From contig NZ_UGHK01000002.1 in NCBI RefSeq assembly GCF_900450705.1, positions 310,001 through 374,000 on the forward strand: a stretch of DNA of 64,000 nucleotides. The letters are read 5' to 3'. The DNA is from Avibacterium paragallinarum. Its GTDB lineage: Bacteria > Pseudomonadota > Gammaproteobacteria > Enterobacterales > Pasteurellaceae. This document shows, one piece after another, positions 41,193 through 51,849 of the stretch (position 1 is its first letter; every line of letters begins with the position of its first letter). The notes beneath the pieces were generated by a model that ran no database searches, was not told the origin of the DNA, and worked only from the letters and a program-made list of their open reading frames with translations. The translations under genes were made by a program, and so were the position numbers.

Positions 41193-42407
41193 ATGTTGAG
41201 CATTGAACAAGCCTTAGACCAAATGTTATCCCAGCTCCCCGCCCCGCAACACAGCGAGATCTTACCCCTTGCGGTAGCAAGCCAGCGTATTTGTGCCGCA
41301 GATATGATTTCGCCGATTAATGTCCCCGCGTTTGATAATTCTGCAATGGACGGTTATGCCGTTCGTCTGGCGGATCTGGCTCAATCCCATCGCTTGAGTG
41401 TTGCGGGAAAAGCCTTTGCGGGTAATCCGTTTAAGGGGGAATGGCAACCACAAAGTGCGGTCAGAATTATGACGGGTGCGATGATCCCCGAAGGCACTGA
41501 CGCGGTGGTAATGCAAGAAAATGTTCAACTTAACGAAGACGGCACGATCACCCTTAATGAAACGCCAAAGCTAGGGCAAAATATCCGCCGTGCGGGGGAA
41601 GATGTAAAACAAGGTGAGGTAATGCTAAAAATGGGAGAAAAACTGACCGCACTTTCTCTCCCGCTGCTTGCCTCGCTAGGCATTGCGGAAGTGCCTGTGT
41701 TTCCCCGTTTAAAAGTCGCCATTCTTTCAACGGGTGATGAACTCGTCCCTGTTGGTGAACCGCTTTCTGAGGGCAAAATTTATGACACCAACCGCTTCAC
41801 CGTGAAACTCTTGTTGGAAAAATTACCTTGTGAAGTTCTCGATTTTGGCATTCTGCCTGATGATGAAGCCTTGTTTGAAAACGCCTTTTTGCAAGCACAA
41901 GAACAGGCGGATTTGGTGATCACCAGCGGCGGGGTTTCCGTTGGCGAAGCGGATTTCACCAAAGACATTTTAGAAAAACTCGGCACAGTGAATTTTTGGA
42001 AAATCGCAATGAAACCCGGCAAGCCTTTTGCTTTTGGCAAACTGGAAAACGCGTGGTTCTGTGGCTTACCGGGTAATCCTGTATCGGCATTAGTTACCTT
42101 CTATCAACTTGTTCAACCTGCCATCGCCAAACTCAGCGGTTATAGCCAATGGCAAATGCCCCCACAACTCAATGCCATTGCGAGCGAAAATCTGAAAAAA
42201 GGTGTGGGACGCAAAGATTTTCAGCGTGGCTTCTATTGGCTGAATGAAAATGGACAGCTTGAAGTGAAAGCCGTAGGTTTTCAAGGCTCTCATATGTTTA
42301 GTGCCTTTATTGAAAGCAACTGTTTTATCCTGTTGGAAGCCGAACGCGGCAATGTGCAAGCGGGCGAAGTGGTTACCATTCAACCTTTTAACGAATTATT
42401 GAGCTAA
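41193..42407 (+). CDS. moeA: Molybdopterin molybdenumtransferase MoeA
   Basis: Inserts molybdenum into adenylylated molybdopterin. The 404-residue protein has the four-domain layout: VPAFDNSAMDGYAVR, the RIMTGAMIPEGTDAVV block, STGDELV, the nucleotide-binding TSGGVSVGEADF, and the GLPGNPVSALVTF block. It starts the moeA-moeB-lysO operon; moeB begins two bases after its stop. Two uptake signals are in the coding sequence (near 41453 and 41647). Confidence 0.95.
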   Translation: MLSIEQALDQMLSQLPAPQHSEILPLAVASQRICAADMISPINVPAFDNSAMDGYAVRLADLAQSHRLSVAGKAFAGNPFKGEWQPQSAVRIMTGAMIPEGTDAVVMQENVQLNEDGTITLNETPKLGQNIRRAGEDVKQGEVMLKMGEKLTALSLPLLASLGIAEVPVFPRLKVAILSTGDELVPVGEPLSEGKIYDTNRFTVKLLLEKLPCEVLDFGILPDDEALFENAFLQAQEQADLVITSGGVSVGEADFTKDILEKLGTVNFWKIAMKPGKPFAFGKLENAWFCGLPGNPVSALVTFYQLVQPAIAKLSGYSQWQMPPQLNAIASENLKKGVGRKDFQRGFYWLNENGQLEVKAVGFQGSHMFSAFIESNCFILLEAERGNVQAGEVVTIQPFNELLS

Positions 42408-42409
42408 TA

Positions 42410-43156
42410 ATGATCGAATTAACCCCCGAAGAAGAACTCCGTTACAACCGCCAAATTGTGCTGAAAGCCATTGATTTTGACGGTCAAGAAACCCTAAAAG
42501 ACAGCACAATGCTGATAATGGGCTTGGGCGGCTTAGGTTGTGCCGCAAGCCAATATCTCGCCGTAGCAGGCGTTGGCAAATTAATTTTGGTGGATTTTGA
42601 CACTGTCGCACTTTCCAATTTACAACGCCAAGTTTTGCACGATGATAGCCGTTTAGCAATGCCGAAAGTGGAGTCGGCAAAGCTGAGCTTGCAGCGGCTT
42701 AACCCTCACGTTCATATCGAAACTATACCGCAGAAATTAGCCGATGCCGACTTGCTCGCTTTGCTTCCCAGCGTGGATATTGTGCTGGATTGCACGGACA
42801 ATTTAGACAGCCGCAACCAGTTAGATCGCTGTTGCCAGCAATGCAAAACCCCATTAATTTCAGGGGCGGCGATCCGAATGGAGGGGCAAGTTTCGGTGTT
42901 CACCTATGAAGACAATACCCTAACCTATCATCAACTTAGCCAACTTTTCGGCAATGCCCCTCTAAGCTGCGTAGAAACTGGCGTACTTTCTCCGATTGTA
43001 GGAATTATTGGCTCAATCCAAGCCCTTGAAGCGATCAAAGTGCGGTTAAAAATTGGCGAGAATTTATGCGGACGATTACTACTGATTGATGGCTTAACGA
43101 TGAAAGTTCGTGAAATCAACATTCCACAGACACTCACAAATAACAAAAACGGATAA
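42410..43156 (+). CDS. moeB: Molybdopterin-synthase adenylyltransferase MoeB
   Basis: Activates the C-terminal glycine of MoaD with ATP. A 248-residue ThiF/E1-like protein with GLGGLGCAASQYLAVAGVG nucleotide-binding loop, RQVL, the DCTDN motif and the SCVETGVLSPIVG block near the catalytic region. The two CxxC zinc motifs found in E. coli MoeB (near 172 and at the C-terminus) are not conserved here: the first is replaced by TYHQL and the C-terminus is short, ending NNKNG. The start lies two bases after the moeA stop. Confidence 0.92.
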   Translation: MIELTPEEELRYNRQIVLKAIDFDGQETLKDSTMLIMGLGGLGCAASQYLAVAGVGKLILVDFDTVALSNLQRQVLHDDSRLAMPKVESAKLSLQRLNPHVHIETIPQKLADADLLALLPSVDIVLDCTDNLDSRNQLDRCCQQCKTPLISGAAIRMEGQVSVFTYEDNTLTYHQLSQLFGNAPLSCVETGVLSPIVGIIGSIQALEAIKVRLKIGENLCGRLLLIDGLTMKVREINIPQTLTNNKNG

Positions 43157-43159
43157 AAA

Positions 43160-44071
43160 ATGTTTGAAGGATTACTTATCGTACTTGCCCCAATGTGCTT
43201 TGGCTATCTGGTTAAAACCCAAAACGCCGCCCTTTTGCAACGCATTAATCAAATCGTAATGGTCTTGCTCTATGCTATTTTGTTCATTATGGGCGTGTCT
43301 TTGGGGCATTTGGACGATCTTACCCGCACATTACCGCGTATTGGCATTTCTGCCCTCACTTTTGCGGTAATCATTCAGCTTTGCAATCTCATGGGGTTAA
43401 TCATCTATGACAAACGCGTCCCCCTCCCGCTCAAACGATTAGGCAAAGATCTCCCCTCTCGCGGTCGATTATTATTAGACAGTGCCAAGCTTTGCTCAAT
43501 GGTGTTGCTCGGTTTTGTGGTCGGGCTTTTCACCAAACAATGGCTCGCTTTCCCTTTTAGCACAAGTACTTACGCCCTCGTGTTACTGATTTTTTTCGTC
43601 GGCATACAACTACGCAATAACGGCATCGCACTTAAAGAAGTGCTATTCAACAAACGCGGGCTTTACACGGGCATCATCTTTATTTTCACCTCCTTGATCG
43701 GTGGCGTGATCTCTGCTTATGTACTCCATTTGCCAATCACTCAAGGGCTTGCTATTGCTTCGGGATTTGGCTGGTACTCCCTCTCTAGCGTTGTGATTAA
43801 TGATGCGTGGGGGCCTGTTTTCGGCAGCATCGCCTTTTTCAATGATCTTTCCAGAGAAATTTTGAGCCTGTTCGTCATTCCCTTTTTTATGTTTAACTAC
43901 CGCTCCACCGCCGTAGGGCTAGCAGGGGCAACTGCCCTTGATTGCACCTTGCCGATTATCCAACGTTCAGGTGGCATTGAAGTTGTCCCCCTTGCGATCA
44001 GCTTTGGTTTTATCACCAATATTGTCCCGCCCATTTTGCTGGTATTTTTCTCCTCCATTCCCCTCAACTAA
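43160..44071 (+). CDS. lysO: LysO-like lysine exporter (DUF340/YbjE)
   Basis: A 303-residue inner membrane protein with about eight transmembrane helices. The DUF340 core includes ASGFGWYSLSSVVINDAWGP and FFNDLSREILSL, as in E. coli LysO, which exports lysine and is regulated by ArgP. It is the last gene of the moeA-moeB-lysO unit, three bases after moeB; no functional link with molybdopterin is apparent. An inverted uptake-signal pair terminates the operon. Confidence 0.87.
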   Translation: MFEGLLIVLAPMCFGYLVKTQNAALLQRINQIVMVLLYAILFIMGVSLGHLDDLTRTLPRIGISALTFAVIIQLCNLMGLIIYDKRVPLPLKRLGKDLPSRGRLLLDSAKLCSMVLLGFVVGLFTKQWLAFPFSTSTYALVLLIFFVGIQLRNNGIALKEVLFNKRGLYTGIIFIFTSLIGGVISAYVLHLPITQGLAIASGFGWYSLSSVVINDAWGPVFGSIAFFNDLSREILSLFVIPFFMFNYRSTAVGLAGATALDCTLPIIQRSGGIEVVPLAISFGFITNIVPPILLVFFSSIPLN

Positions 44072-44075
44072 AACT

Positions 44076-44119
44076 AAAAGTGCGGTCAAAAAAATGTGAG
44101 TTTTTCGCACCGCACTTTT
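44076..44119 (+). terminator. Inverted uptake-signal pair acting as terminator after lysO
   Basis: AAAAGTGCGGT (44076-44086) and its complement ACCGCACTTTT (44109-44119) form an eleven-base stem with a 22-base loop, ending in a short T-run. Paired uptake signals as terminators are common in Haemophilus. Confidence 0.8.
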
Positions 44120-44279
44120 CCATATACAAAATGCAATGAGAACTGTTCTTCTATAGCGAATAGTTCTTATTAAAATTCTCTTTAAAAATTAATAACTTAC
44201 AAATATTTTTTCTTGCAAAATAGAAAAAATTGACTAAACTATGCACATTATTTAATCCATTCAGGAAAGGAGTTAGCTT

Positions 44280-44768
44280 ATGTTAAAAGCCGCGATCGCT
44301 CAAAAATTAAATGAGCAAATTAATTTGGAGTTTTATTCTTCCAACGTCTATTTACAAATAAGTGCTTGGTGTAGTGCAAAAGGCTATGAGGGGGCTGCCG
44401 CCTTTTTGTTACGCCACGCTGACGAAGAAATGATGCATATGCAAAAATTATTTACTTATGTGAATGAAACCAGCGGAATGCCGATTTTAGGCAAAATTGA
44501 AGCCCCAAAAAATGATTATCAATCCTTAAAAGAAGTGTTTGAAATCACCCTTGAACACGAAAAATTCGTTACCGCAAAAATTAATGAATTAGTGGAAGTC
44601 ACCTTTGAAAATAAAGACTACTCTACTTTCAATTTCCTACAATGGTATGTGGCAGAGCAACACGAAGAAGAAAAATTATTCAATAGCATTATTGATAAAT
44701 TTAACCTTGTCGGCGAAGACGGACGTGGGCTTTACTATATTGATCGTGATCTTGCGACATTAGAATAA
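44280..44768 (+). CDS. ftnA: Ferritin subunit (FtnA-like)
   Basis: A 162-residue non-heme ferritin. Ferroxidase ligands are all present: E17, E50, H53, E94, Q127 (and E130). Stores iron as a ferric mineral in a 24-mer shell. Paired with a second ferritin gene 13 bases downstream, as in H. influenzae. AGGAAAGGAG precedes the ATG. No Fur box was recognised upstream. Confidence 0.93.
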   Translation: MLKAAIAQKLNEQINLEFYSSNVYLQISAWCSAKGYEGAAAFLLRHADEEMMHMQKLFTYVNETSGMPILGKIEAPKNDYQSLKEVFEITLEHEKFVTAKINELVEVTFENKDYSTFNFLQWYVAEQHEEEKLFNSIIDKFNLVGEDGRGLYYIDRDLATLE

Positions 44769-44781
44769 AAAGGAGAAAAAA

Positions 44782-45282
44782 ATGCTATCTAACAATGTGA
44801 TCCAATTATTAAACGACCAAATGAATTTGGAATTTTATTCTTCAAACCTTTATTTGCAAATGAGTGCGTGGTGTGAGCAACAAGGCTTTGAAGGGGCAGC
44901 ACAGTTTTTATCCGCACACGCGGCGGAAGAAATGCAACATATGCGTAAACTGTTCACCTATTTAACCGAAACTGGGGCGTTGCCAATTATCAGCGAAATT
45001 GAAGCACCACCACAGGAGTTTACTTCATTAAAACAAGTCATTGAGCTGACTTATGAGCACGAAAAATTGATTACGCGTAAAATTAATGAACTTGTTGGCC
45101 GTACCTTTGAAGAAAAAGACTTCTCCGCGTTCAATTTCCTACAATGGTATGTGGCTGAACAACACGAAGAAGAAAAATTATTCAGTAGTATTTTAGATAA
45201 GCTTAATTTATTGGGTGATGACGGTAAAGGATTATTCCTTGTAGATAAAGATCTTGCAAAATTAGCACTTAACCACGCCTAA
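44782..45282 (+). CDS. Ferritin subunit, second paralogue (FtnB-like)
   Basis: A 166-residue ferritin very similar to its neighbour; it keeps the same ligand set (E17, E50, H53, E94, Q127, E130), so both subunits should be catalytic rather than one being an inert nucleation chain. Starts behind AAAGGAG, 13 bases after the first gene. The pair probably forms mixed shells. A strong hairpin terminator follows. Confidence 0.92.
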   Translation: MLSNNVIQLLNDQMNLEFYSSNLYLQMSAWCEQQGFEGAAQFLSAHAAEEMQHMRKLFTYLTETGALPIISEIEAPPQEFTSLKQVIELTYEHEKLITRKINELVGRTFEEKDFSAFNFLQWYVAEQHEEEKLFSSILDKLNLLGDDGKGLFLVDKDLAKLALNHA

Positions 45283-45286
45283 TTAT

Positions 45287-45314
45287 AAGAGCCAGTTACT
45301 CACTGGCTCTTTCC
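45287..45314 (+). terminator. Terminator after the ferritin pair
   Basis: Ten-base perfect stem AAGAGCCAGT / ACTGGCTCTT with a five-base loop and a T-rich tail. It overlaps the 3' end of the convergent small membrane protein gene and can serve both. Confidence 0.85.
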
Positions 45315-45454
45315 TTATCAGAAATTTGCTGATTTTCCACCGCACTTTGATTTTTATCATAATGACAAGTGCGGTAGAAAAATGCGGAAAGTAAAACAAA
45401 AAGCATTAAAATAATTTGTATTAAACGTTTCTTAGTGAGCTTTTCAACTGCCAT
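45296..45454 (-). CDS. Small single-pass membrane protein, 52 residues
   Basis: ATG at 45454 with AAGGA eight bases upstream; the product starts MAVEKLTKKR, has one hydrophobic helix (about residues 11-27, LIQIILMLFVLLSAFFY) and a hydrophilic tail rich in Glu and Lys, ending SE. The positive charges before the helix suggest the N-terminus stays in the cytoplasm. Two uptake signals (near 45339 and 45369) fall inside the coding sequence. No known family recognised. Its stop lies in the ferritin terminator stem. Confidence 0.65.
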   Translation of the reverse strand: MAVEKLTKKRLIQIILMLFVLLSAFFYRTCHYDKNQSAVENQQISDKERASE

Positions 45455-45522
45455 TCTTTTTTCCTTAACAATTATTTAACTATTTAAAACTTCTTAATTT
45501 TTTCATTTGATGATATGATTTA

Positions 45523-45536
45523 TTGAGTTAGATCAA
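45523..45536 (+). promoter_or_regulatory. FNR box upstream of fnr
   Basis: TTGAGTTAGATCAA matches the FNR consensus TTGAT-N4-ATCAA at nine of ten specified bases, about 45 bases before the fnr start. Suggests autoregulation, as known in E. coli. Confidence 0.75.
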
Positions 45537-45580
45537 TTTTATATAATATTTTCTATTTTATCGAATGATTTGAGGATCAA

Positions 45581-46354
45581 ATGAAAATTTTAGCCAATGA
45601 GAGTAAAATTGGGCGTCGCGTTCAATCTGGAGGCTGTGCTATTCACTGCCAAGACTGTAGTATTAGCCAGCTCTGTATTCCTTTTACGTTAAATGAACAC
45701 GAGTTAAACCAACTTGATAATATTATAGAACGTAAAAAACCAATTCAGAAATCTCAGCTTCTCTTTAAAGCGGGCGATCCTCTTGAATCTCTTTATGCTA
45801 TCCGCTCAGGAACTATTAAATCCTACACGATTAGTGAAACAGGTGAAGAACAAATCATTTCCTTTCATCTACCTGGTGACCTTGTTGGTTTTGATGCCAT
45901 TATAAATATGAAACATCCTAGTTTTTCTCAGGCATTAGAAACCGCAATGGTATGCGAAATCCCTTTCGATATTTTAGACGATCTTTCAGGCAAAATGCCT
46001 AAGCTTCGCTTGCAAATTATGCGACTAATGAGTAACGAAATCAAAAGCGATCAAGAAATGATCTTGCTTTTATCAAAAATGAATGCTGAAGAACGCTTAG
46101 CCGCTTTTATCCATAATCTTTCTCGTCGCTATTCAGCTAGAGGATTCTCAGCCCGTGAATTTCGTCTAACAATGACGCGTAGTGACATAGGGAATTATCT
46201 AGGCCTCACTGTTGAAACAATTAGCCGTTTACTTGGGCGGTTCCAAAAATCAGGAATGTTATCTGTGCAAGGTAAATATATCACTATTAATAATATGGCA
46301 GAGCTATCCGAACTAGCGGGTATAACTAAAACACCAATTCAAGTAATTAGCTAA
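45581..46354 (+). CDS. fnr: Anaerobic regulator FNR
   Basis: A 257-residue CRP/FNR-family oxygen sensor. The iron-sulfur ligands correspond to C23, C26, C32 and C125 (E. coli C20, C23, C29, C122), in [16 protein letters not shown] and AMVCEIPF. The cyclic-nucleotide-like domain and dimer helix are followed by the DNA-recognition helix with [12 protein letters not shown], giving TTGAT specificity. Downstream is uspE, as in E. coli and Haemophilus. Confidence 0.96.
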   Translation: MKILANESKIGRRVQSGGCAIHCQDCSISQLCIPFTLNEHELNQLDNIIERKKPIQKSQLLFKAGDPLESLYAIRSGTIKSYTISETGEEQIISFHLPGDLVGFDAIINMKHPSFSQALETAMVCEIPFDILDDLSGKMPKLRLQIMRLMSNEIKSDQEMILLLSKMNAEERLAAFIHNLSRRYSARGFSAREFRLTMTRSDIGNYLGLTVETISRLLGRFQKSGMLSVQGKYITINNMAELSELAGITKTPIQVIS

Positions 46355-46386
46355 TGGTTGATTATTCTAATTAGTGTAACAATATG

Positions 46387-46400
46387 TTGCACTAGATCAT
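46387..46400 (+). promoter_or_regulatory. Possible FNR half-conserved site upstream of uspE
   Basis: TTGCACTAGATCAT: keeps TTG and ATCA in the correct spacing of the FNR consensus. Weaker than the fnr site; position ~80 bases before uspE. Confidence 0.4.
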
Positions 46401-46478
46401 ATTTTAACTCTTAATAGCTTGTTATTTTTAAGAATCTTGCCTATGCTAAAGAATATTCTACTGTCCTTGGAGCATTTT

Positions 46479-47399
46479 ATGAAATTTAAAAATATACTTG
46501 TTATCTTAAATCCTGAAAATGAGAAACAATATGCCTTAGCTAGAGCCGTACGCCTAGTTAATGAACAAAATAGCGATGCACCAGTAAAAATTACAACCTT
46601 TATGACAGTCTATGATCTATCCTATGAGATGTCTACATTGCTATCTCCTGAAGAACGTCATCTGATGCATCAAGGTGTTATTACTCAACGACAAAAAATG
46701 ATCCAACCTTATTTCGAAAAATATAAATCTCCTAATATTGAATTTAACTCCATCGTTGTTTGGAGTAATAATGAAGCTGAAGCTGCTGTTTCTGAAATTG
46801 CAAAGGTTAATTATGATCTTGTCGTTAAATATACTCAACAAGAAAGTATTAGCTCATTAATATTTACGCCAATGGATTGGCAACTATTAAGAAAATGCCC
46901 TATTCCAATAATGCTTATCAGAGATGGAGACTGGCGACATCAACGCCGAATCCTTATTGCGGTGAATGTTGCTGATAATGATGACAACCACATATTAATA
47001 AACAAGAAATTAGTTTATCTAGGCTTGGATCTTGCGGATATTTTAGAACGTGGAAATATTCATCTTGTTACCGCATATCCCCCTGCCCCAATTAATATGG
47101 CTATTGACCTTCCTGAATTTAATTCCACTGATTGTAGTAATAGTATCCGAAATCAATATTTACTTAATATGAAAGAATTGAGACAAAAATTTGGAATTGA
47201 TGAAGCACATACCCATGTTAAAGAGGGATTCCCTGAAGATGTTATCCCTGAAGTAGCAAAAGAAATTGAGGCCGAAATCGTTGTACTTGGTACAATAGGC
47301 AGGACAGGACTCTCCGCAGCACTTTTAGGTAATACTGCAGAACAAGTCATTAATAAATTAAATTGTAGCCTTTTAGCTATTAAACCGAACTGTTCCTAA
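46479..47399 (+). CDS. uspE: Universal stress protein UspE
   Basis: A 306-residue tandem Usp-domain protein: domain 1 about residues 1-150, domain 2 about 158-300. The second domain keeps a GTIGRTGLSAALLGNTAEQVI block, the usual nucleotide-binding loop GxxGxxGxxxxxxG(N)TAE, while the first is degenerate. The frame is open from 46419, but the ATG at 46479 with GGAG seven bases upstream gives the family start MKFKNILV. Adjacent to fnr. Confidence 0.9.
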   Translation: MKFKNILVILNPENEKQYALARAVRLVNEQNSDAPVKITTFMTVYDLSYEMSTLLSPEERHLMHQGVITQRQKMIQPYFEKYKSPNIEFNSIVVWSNNEAEAAVSEIAKVNYDLVVKYTQQESISSLIFTPMDWQLLRKCPIPIMLIRDGDWRHQRRILIAVNVADNDDNHILINKKLVYLGLDLADILERGNIHLVTAYPPAPINMAIDLPEFNSTDCSNSIRNQYLLNMKELRQKFGIDEAHTHVKEGFPEDVIPEVAKEIEAEIVVLGTIGRTGLSAALLGNTAEQVINKLNCSLLAIKPNCS

Positions 47400-47405
47400 C
47401 ATAAT

Positions 47406-47441
47406 AAAAAAGCTGATTACAACATTGAAATCAGCTTTTTT
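47406..47441 (+). terminator. Bidirectional terminator between uspE and the OmpA-type lipoprotein
   Basis: Thirteen-base stem AAAAAAGCTGATT / AATCAGCTTTTTT with a ten-base loop. Serves convergent genes. Confidence 0.85.
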
Positions 47442-47463
47442 ATCGATTTAATTATAAGATAAA

Positions 47464-48282
47464 CTATTTCTTATAAAGAATAGCTGGTCCTACAATCCCA
47501 CCTTCTTGATTAGGCATTTTTTCAGTTTCTACTACTCCAGATGAAGCTATTTCTACGCGTCTATTGGCTCGTAAACAATCTTTTAAAGCTTGACCTGTAA
47601 CCCCATTACAGAATTTAACCTGATATGCTTTTCCATAACCAATTGCTTCTATATTCGCTTTAACTCCCTGCTGGATTAAACGAGCTTTAGCTTGTTCAGC
47701 ACGACGCTTAGAAAGAGCTAAATTATATTCAACAGAACCGATAGGATCAGTATGTCCAGAAACTTTTACTTCCTTCGCTCCTACCTCTTTCAATTCTTTA
47801 GCAACTGCATCAATTGTAGCTAATCCTTTTTCAGTTAAGTTATATTTGTCAAAATCAAATAAAACATCACTTTTTAAATTGAAAGATAAACTGCCATTAC
47901 AACCATTTGGATACCAAAAGAAATTTTGTGCATTCATTTCCGTATCAAACAAAATTTTGTATTGACACACCTTATGTTCACCATTTTCACGATAGTTGAA
48001 TACGTAGTCCCATTCACGCACACCAAACAATCCTTCAGCGAAATGAGGACGCCCGATCAAATTATAAAGTTGATCCTTATTCATTCCTCTTTCAATCATA
48101 CGAATGTTATCCCAATTTGGCCAAGAACCATATTGTGTTCCATTATGATTAAAAGTGGAGTCTTCAATTTTTGGCCAAACCAAATGCTCTGATGTCCCTT
48201 CATCTGTTACTTCGCTCAAATTACCACAAGCAGTGAGAGTGCTTACCGCAAGGGCAGAAACAAGAAAATATGAAAATTTCAT
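47464..48282 (-). CDS. Outer membrane lipoprotein with BamE-like and OmpA-like domains
   Basis: A 272-residue protein with lipobox LTAC (C19). The middle (about 55-125) looks like a SmpA/BamE fold with the MNKDQLYNLIGRPHF motif; the C-terminus (about 135-255) is an OmpA-like peptidoglycan-binding domain with SGHTDPIGS, NLALSKRRAEQ and NRRVEI. Probably anchors the outer membrane to the wall. This domain pair is found in Pasteurellaceae; I do not recognise a characterised gene name. Confidence 0.85.
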   Translation of the reverse strand: MKFSYFLVSALAVSTLTACGNLSEVTDEGTSEHLVWPKIEDSTFNHNGTQYGSWPNWDNIRMIERGMNKDQLYNLIGRPHFAEGLFGVREWDYVFNYRENGEHKVCQYKILFDTEMNAQNFFWYPNGCNGSLSFNLKSDVLFDFDKYNLTEKGLATIDAVAKELKEVGAKEVKVSGHTDPIGSVEYNLALSKRRAEQAKARLIQQGVKANIEAIGYGKAYQVKFCNGVTGQALKDCLRANRRVEIASSGVVETEKMPNQEGGIVGPAILYKK

Positions 48283-48535
48283 TTAACGTACCTTTAAGTT
48301 AATAAATATATGTCTATGTAATTCTAAAACTTATCAAAAAACATTATATCATCCTATAGTAATCATAATTTTTAACAAAGTAAACTTAAATTTAAATAGT
48401 TTAACTATTATTCGCTATAATTATAAATTTTATAACCTAGATTAGGTAGATTAGAGAATAATATACTCAAAAACTTTGTATTTATTATTTCTAAATAAAG
48501 GAATATATAAAAAATGAAAAGTTAAAGATAAGAGA
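48283..48535. other. AT-rich intergenic region between the OmpA-type lipoprotein gene and dapD
   Basis: No open frame or RNA gene recognised. Very AT-rich. Should hold the promoter of the lipoprotein gene on the minus strand. Confidence 0.6.
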
Positions 48536-48567
48536 TAAAATCTGTGCCATAGCAACAGGCACAGATT
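48536..48567 (-). terminator. Terminator after dapD
   Basis: Ten-base stem AATCTGTGCC / GGCACAGATT with a nine-base loop; followed by TTTTATCTCTT in the minus-strand transcript. Confidence 0.8.
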
Positions 48568-48587
48568 ATATCAGAGAAAAATAGTTT

Positions 48588-49415
48588 TTATTCGTCAATA
48601 GTACGTAGTAACTCGTTGATTCCAACTTTACCTAAAGTTTTTGCATCGACTTTCTTCACAATAACTGCACAATATAAGCTGTATTTACCACATTTGGAAG
48701 GTAAGCTACCAGATACTACAACAGAACCCGCTGGAACGCGTCCATAAAAAATTTCACCTGTTTCACGATCATAAATTTTGGTTGATTGCCCGATAAATAC
48801 GCCCATTGAAATAACGCATCCATCCTCAACAACGACCCCTTCAACAATCTCTGAACGAGCCCCTATAAAACAATTATCGCCAATAATTGTTGGATTAGCT
48901 TGCAAAGGTTCTAACACACCACCAATTCCAACTCCACCAGAAAGGTGAACGTTCTTACCAATTTGAGCACAAGAACCAACCGTAGCCCAAGTATCGACCA
49001 TTGTCCCTTCGCCTACATAAGCACCGATATTGACGTAAGATGGCATTAATACCGTATTTTTAGCAATATATGCTCCTTTACGAACTACCGCTGAAGGAAC
49101 TACTCGAAAACCTTCTTTTTGAAATCTGGCTTCATCATAATCTGCAAATTTCAGAGGTACTTTATCGTAATATTTGGTCTCAGCCCCGTCTATAATCTGA
49201 TTGTCATTAATTCTGAAGGAAAGTAAAACTGCCTTTTTCAACCATTGATGCGTTACCCAATTCCCATCAATTTTTTCCGCAACACGGTATTTTCCACTGT
49301 CTAACCCTTCAATGACCTCTTCTATAGCTAAGCGTGTTTCTTTGTCCACATTTTTTGGAGTAATCTCTGCTCGACGTTCAAAAGCTGATTCAATAATAGT
49401 TTGTAAATTTACCAT
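48588..49415 (-). CDS. dapD: 2,3,4,5-tetrahydropyridine-2,6-dicarboxylate N-succinyltransferase
   Basis: Succinylates tetrahydrodipicolinate in lysine and meso-diaminopimelate synthesis. The 275-residue protein has an N-terminal helical domain and a left-handed beta-helix of hexapeptide repeats (about residues 105-220: [36 protein letters not shown]). Alone between divergent spacing to cysB (142 bases) and its own terminator. Confidence 0.95.
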   Translation of the reverse strand: MVNLQTIIESAFERRAEITPKNVDKETRLAIEEVIEGLDSGKYRVAEKIDGNWVTHQWLKKAVLLSFRINDNQIIDGAETKYYDKVPLKFADYDEARFQKEGFRVVPSAVVRKGAYIAKNTVLMPSYVNIGAYVGEGTMVDTWATVGSCAQIGKNVHLSGGVGIGGVLEPLQANPTIIGDNCFIGARSEIVEGVVVEDGCVISMGVFIGQSTKIYDRETGEIFYGRVPAGSVVVSGSLPSKCGKYSLYCAVIVKKVDAKTLGKVGINELLRTIDE

Positions 49416-49555
49416 TTTTTATCCTATTTATATTTTGAGAAGAATGCTATTTTTATCATATTTTAACTTAAATCTCATCTATTATTATTAATTTTTGATG
49501 CGATTTCATATACGACTCGAAAGATGATTATATTACTTTAACGTTCTCATAGAAA

Positions 49556-50548
<993 letters not shown>

Positions 50549-50809
50549 CTATATAATATTTTGATATAAGGAAAATTACTATATCTTATTTTTCTAGAAT
50601 AGGTAAAGTAGCTTTGGTCTAACCTCCATAGCAATATGACATTACTAATAAAGAATAGATCAACAAATAATATGTTTTTTAGCGTAACTAATTAGGAAAA
50701 GTGAGAAAAAAAGAAATAAACCGCACTTTTTTCATAAACAAGTAGAATATTTATTACTAAACATTCTAATAAATGATTTTATTCCTAGAAAAGTAAGTGC
50801 GGTATTTTT

Positions 50810-51805
50810 TTAAGCTTTTTTATAACGTTTATTTACATCTACATAACGTTTAATTGCTCGACGAATTTGTCCTGTTTTAGCTCTTCTGCGTTGTTTGGTG
50901 ACATCCAATTTGCTTTGTGTTTCAGGCTCAAGCCCGACTAACTCTCGCAGGTAATTTACATTCGCAAGATCCATTTCTTCCCAACCACCGCGAGGTAAGG
51001 TTTTCATTAATTTTATATTCCCATAACGAATGCGAATTAATCGGCTCACTTGAATGCCTTGTGATTCCCACAAACGGCGAACTTCACGGTTGCGTCCTTC
51101 CATAAGAGTAACATCAAACCATTGGTTTATTCCCTGCCCTCCCATAGGTTTAATCGACTTAAAACTAGCTGGTCCATCTTCAAGCTGCACTCCCTTGCGT
51201 AAACGTGCAAGCATAGTTTCATCCACTTGCCCAAACACTCGCACAGAATATTCACGTTCCACTTCACGACTTGGGTGCATTAAGCGGTTCGCTAGTTCAC
51301 CATCTGTGGTAAATAACAATAAACCCGATGTATTAATATCTAAACGCCCTACGGCAATCCAACGCGAACCTGTTAAACGTGGTAAACGATCGAAAACCGT
51401 CGCTCGTCCTTCTGGATCATGACGGGTGCAAAGTTCACCTTCTGGTTTGTAGTACATCAACACACGACAAATTTCTTTCTGTGCTTGTTGTAAATTGACG
51501 ATATGTCCATCAATACGAATTTTTAAATTCGCATTCACAACAACGCGATCACCTAACGTCGCCATTTTGCCATTCACACTAACACGATTTGCCGCAATCA
51601 TCGCTTCAATTTCACGCCGTGATCCTTTTCCTGCTCGGGCAAGAACTTTTTGCAATTTTTCCCCTTCCGTTTTATGTGATGCAGAAGAAAGTGCGGTCTT
51701 TTTTTCTGTAGAATTTTTTTCAGTACGTTTTCTTTCTATGCGTTTTTTTTCGGCAAAATACTGCTCTTTTGTGGCATTGCGTTGTGAATAAGATGTTGTT
51801 TTCAT
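50810..51805 (-). CDS. rluB: 23S rRNA pseudouridine-2605 synthase RluB
   Basis: A 331-residue RsuA-family pseudouridine synthase. A Lys/Arg/Glu-rich N-terminal arm (about 1-50) precedes an S4 RNA-binding domain ([20 protein letters not shown]), then the catalytic domain with [14 protein letters not shown] (catalytic Asp). The arm is longer and more repetitive than the core needs and contains an uptake signal (near 51691), so an internal start is possible. The C-terminal Arg-rich tail fits RluB. Confidence 0.9.
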   Translation of the reverse strand: MKTTSYSQRNATKEQYFAEKKRIERKRTEKNSTEKKTALSSASHKTEGEKLQKVLARAGKGSRREIEAMIAANRVSVNGKMATLGDRVVVNANLKIRIDGHIVNLQQAQKEICRVLMYYKPEGELCTRHDPEGRATVFDRLPRLTGSRWIAVGRLDINTSGLLLFTTDGELANRLMHPSREVEREYSVRVFGQVDETMLARLRKGVQLEDGPASFKSIKPMGGQGINQWFDVTLMEGRNREVRRLWESQGIQVSRLIRIRYGNIKLMKTLPRGGWEEMDLANVNYLRELVGLEPETQSKLDVTKQRRRAKTGQIRRAIKRYVDVNKRYKKA

Positions 51806-51849
51806 ATTTCCTCTTGTCGCTTTCCCAAGCGTCTAATAATTTGAAAAGA

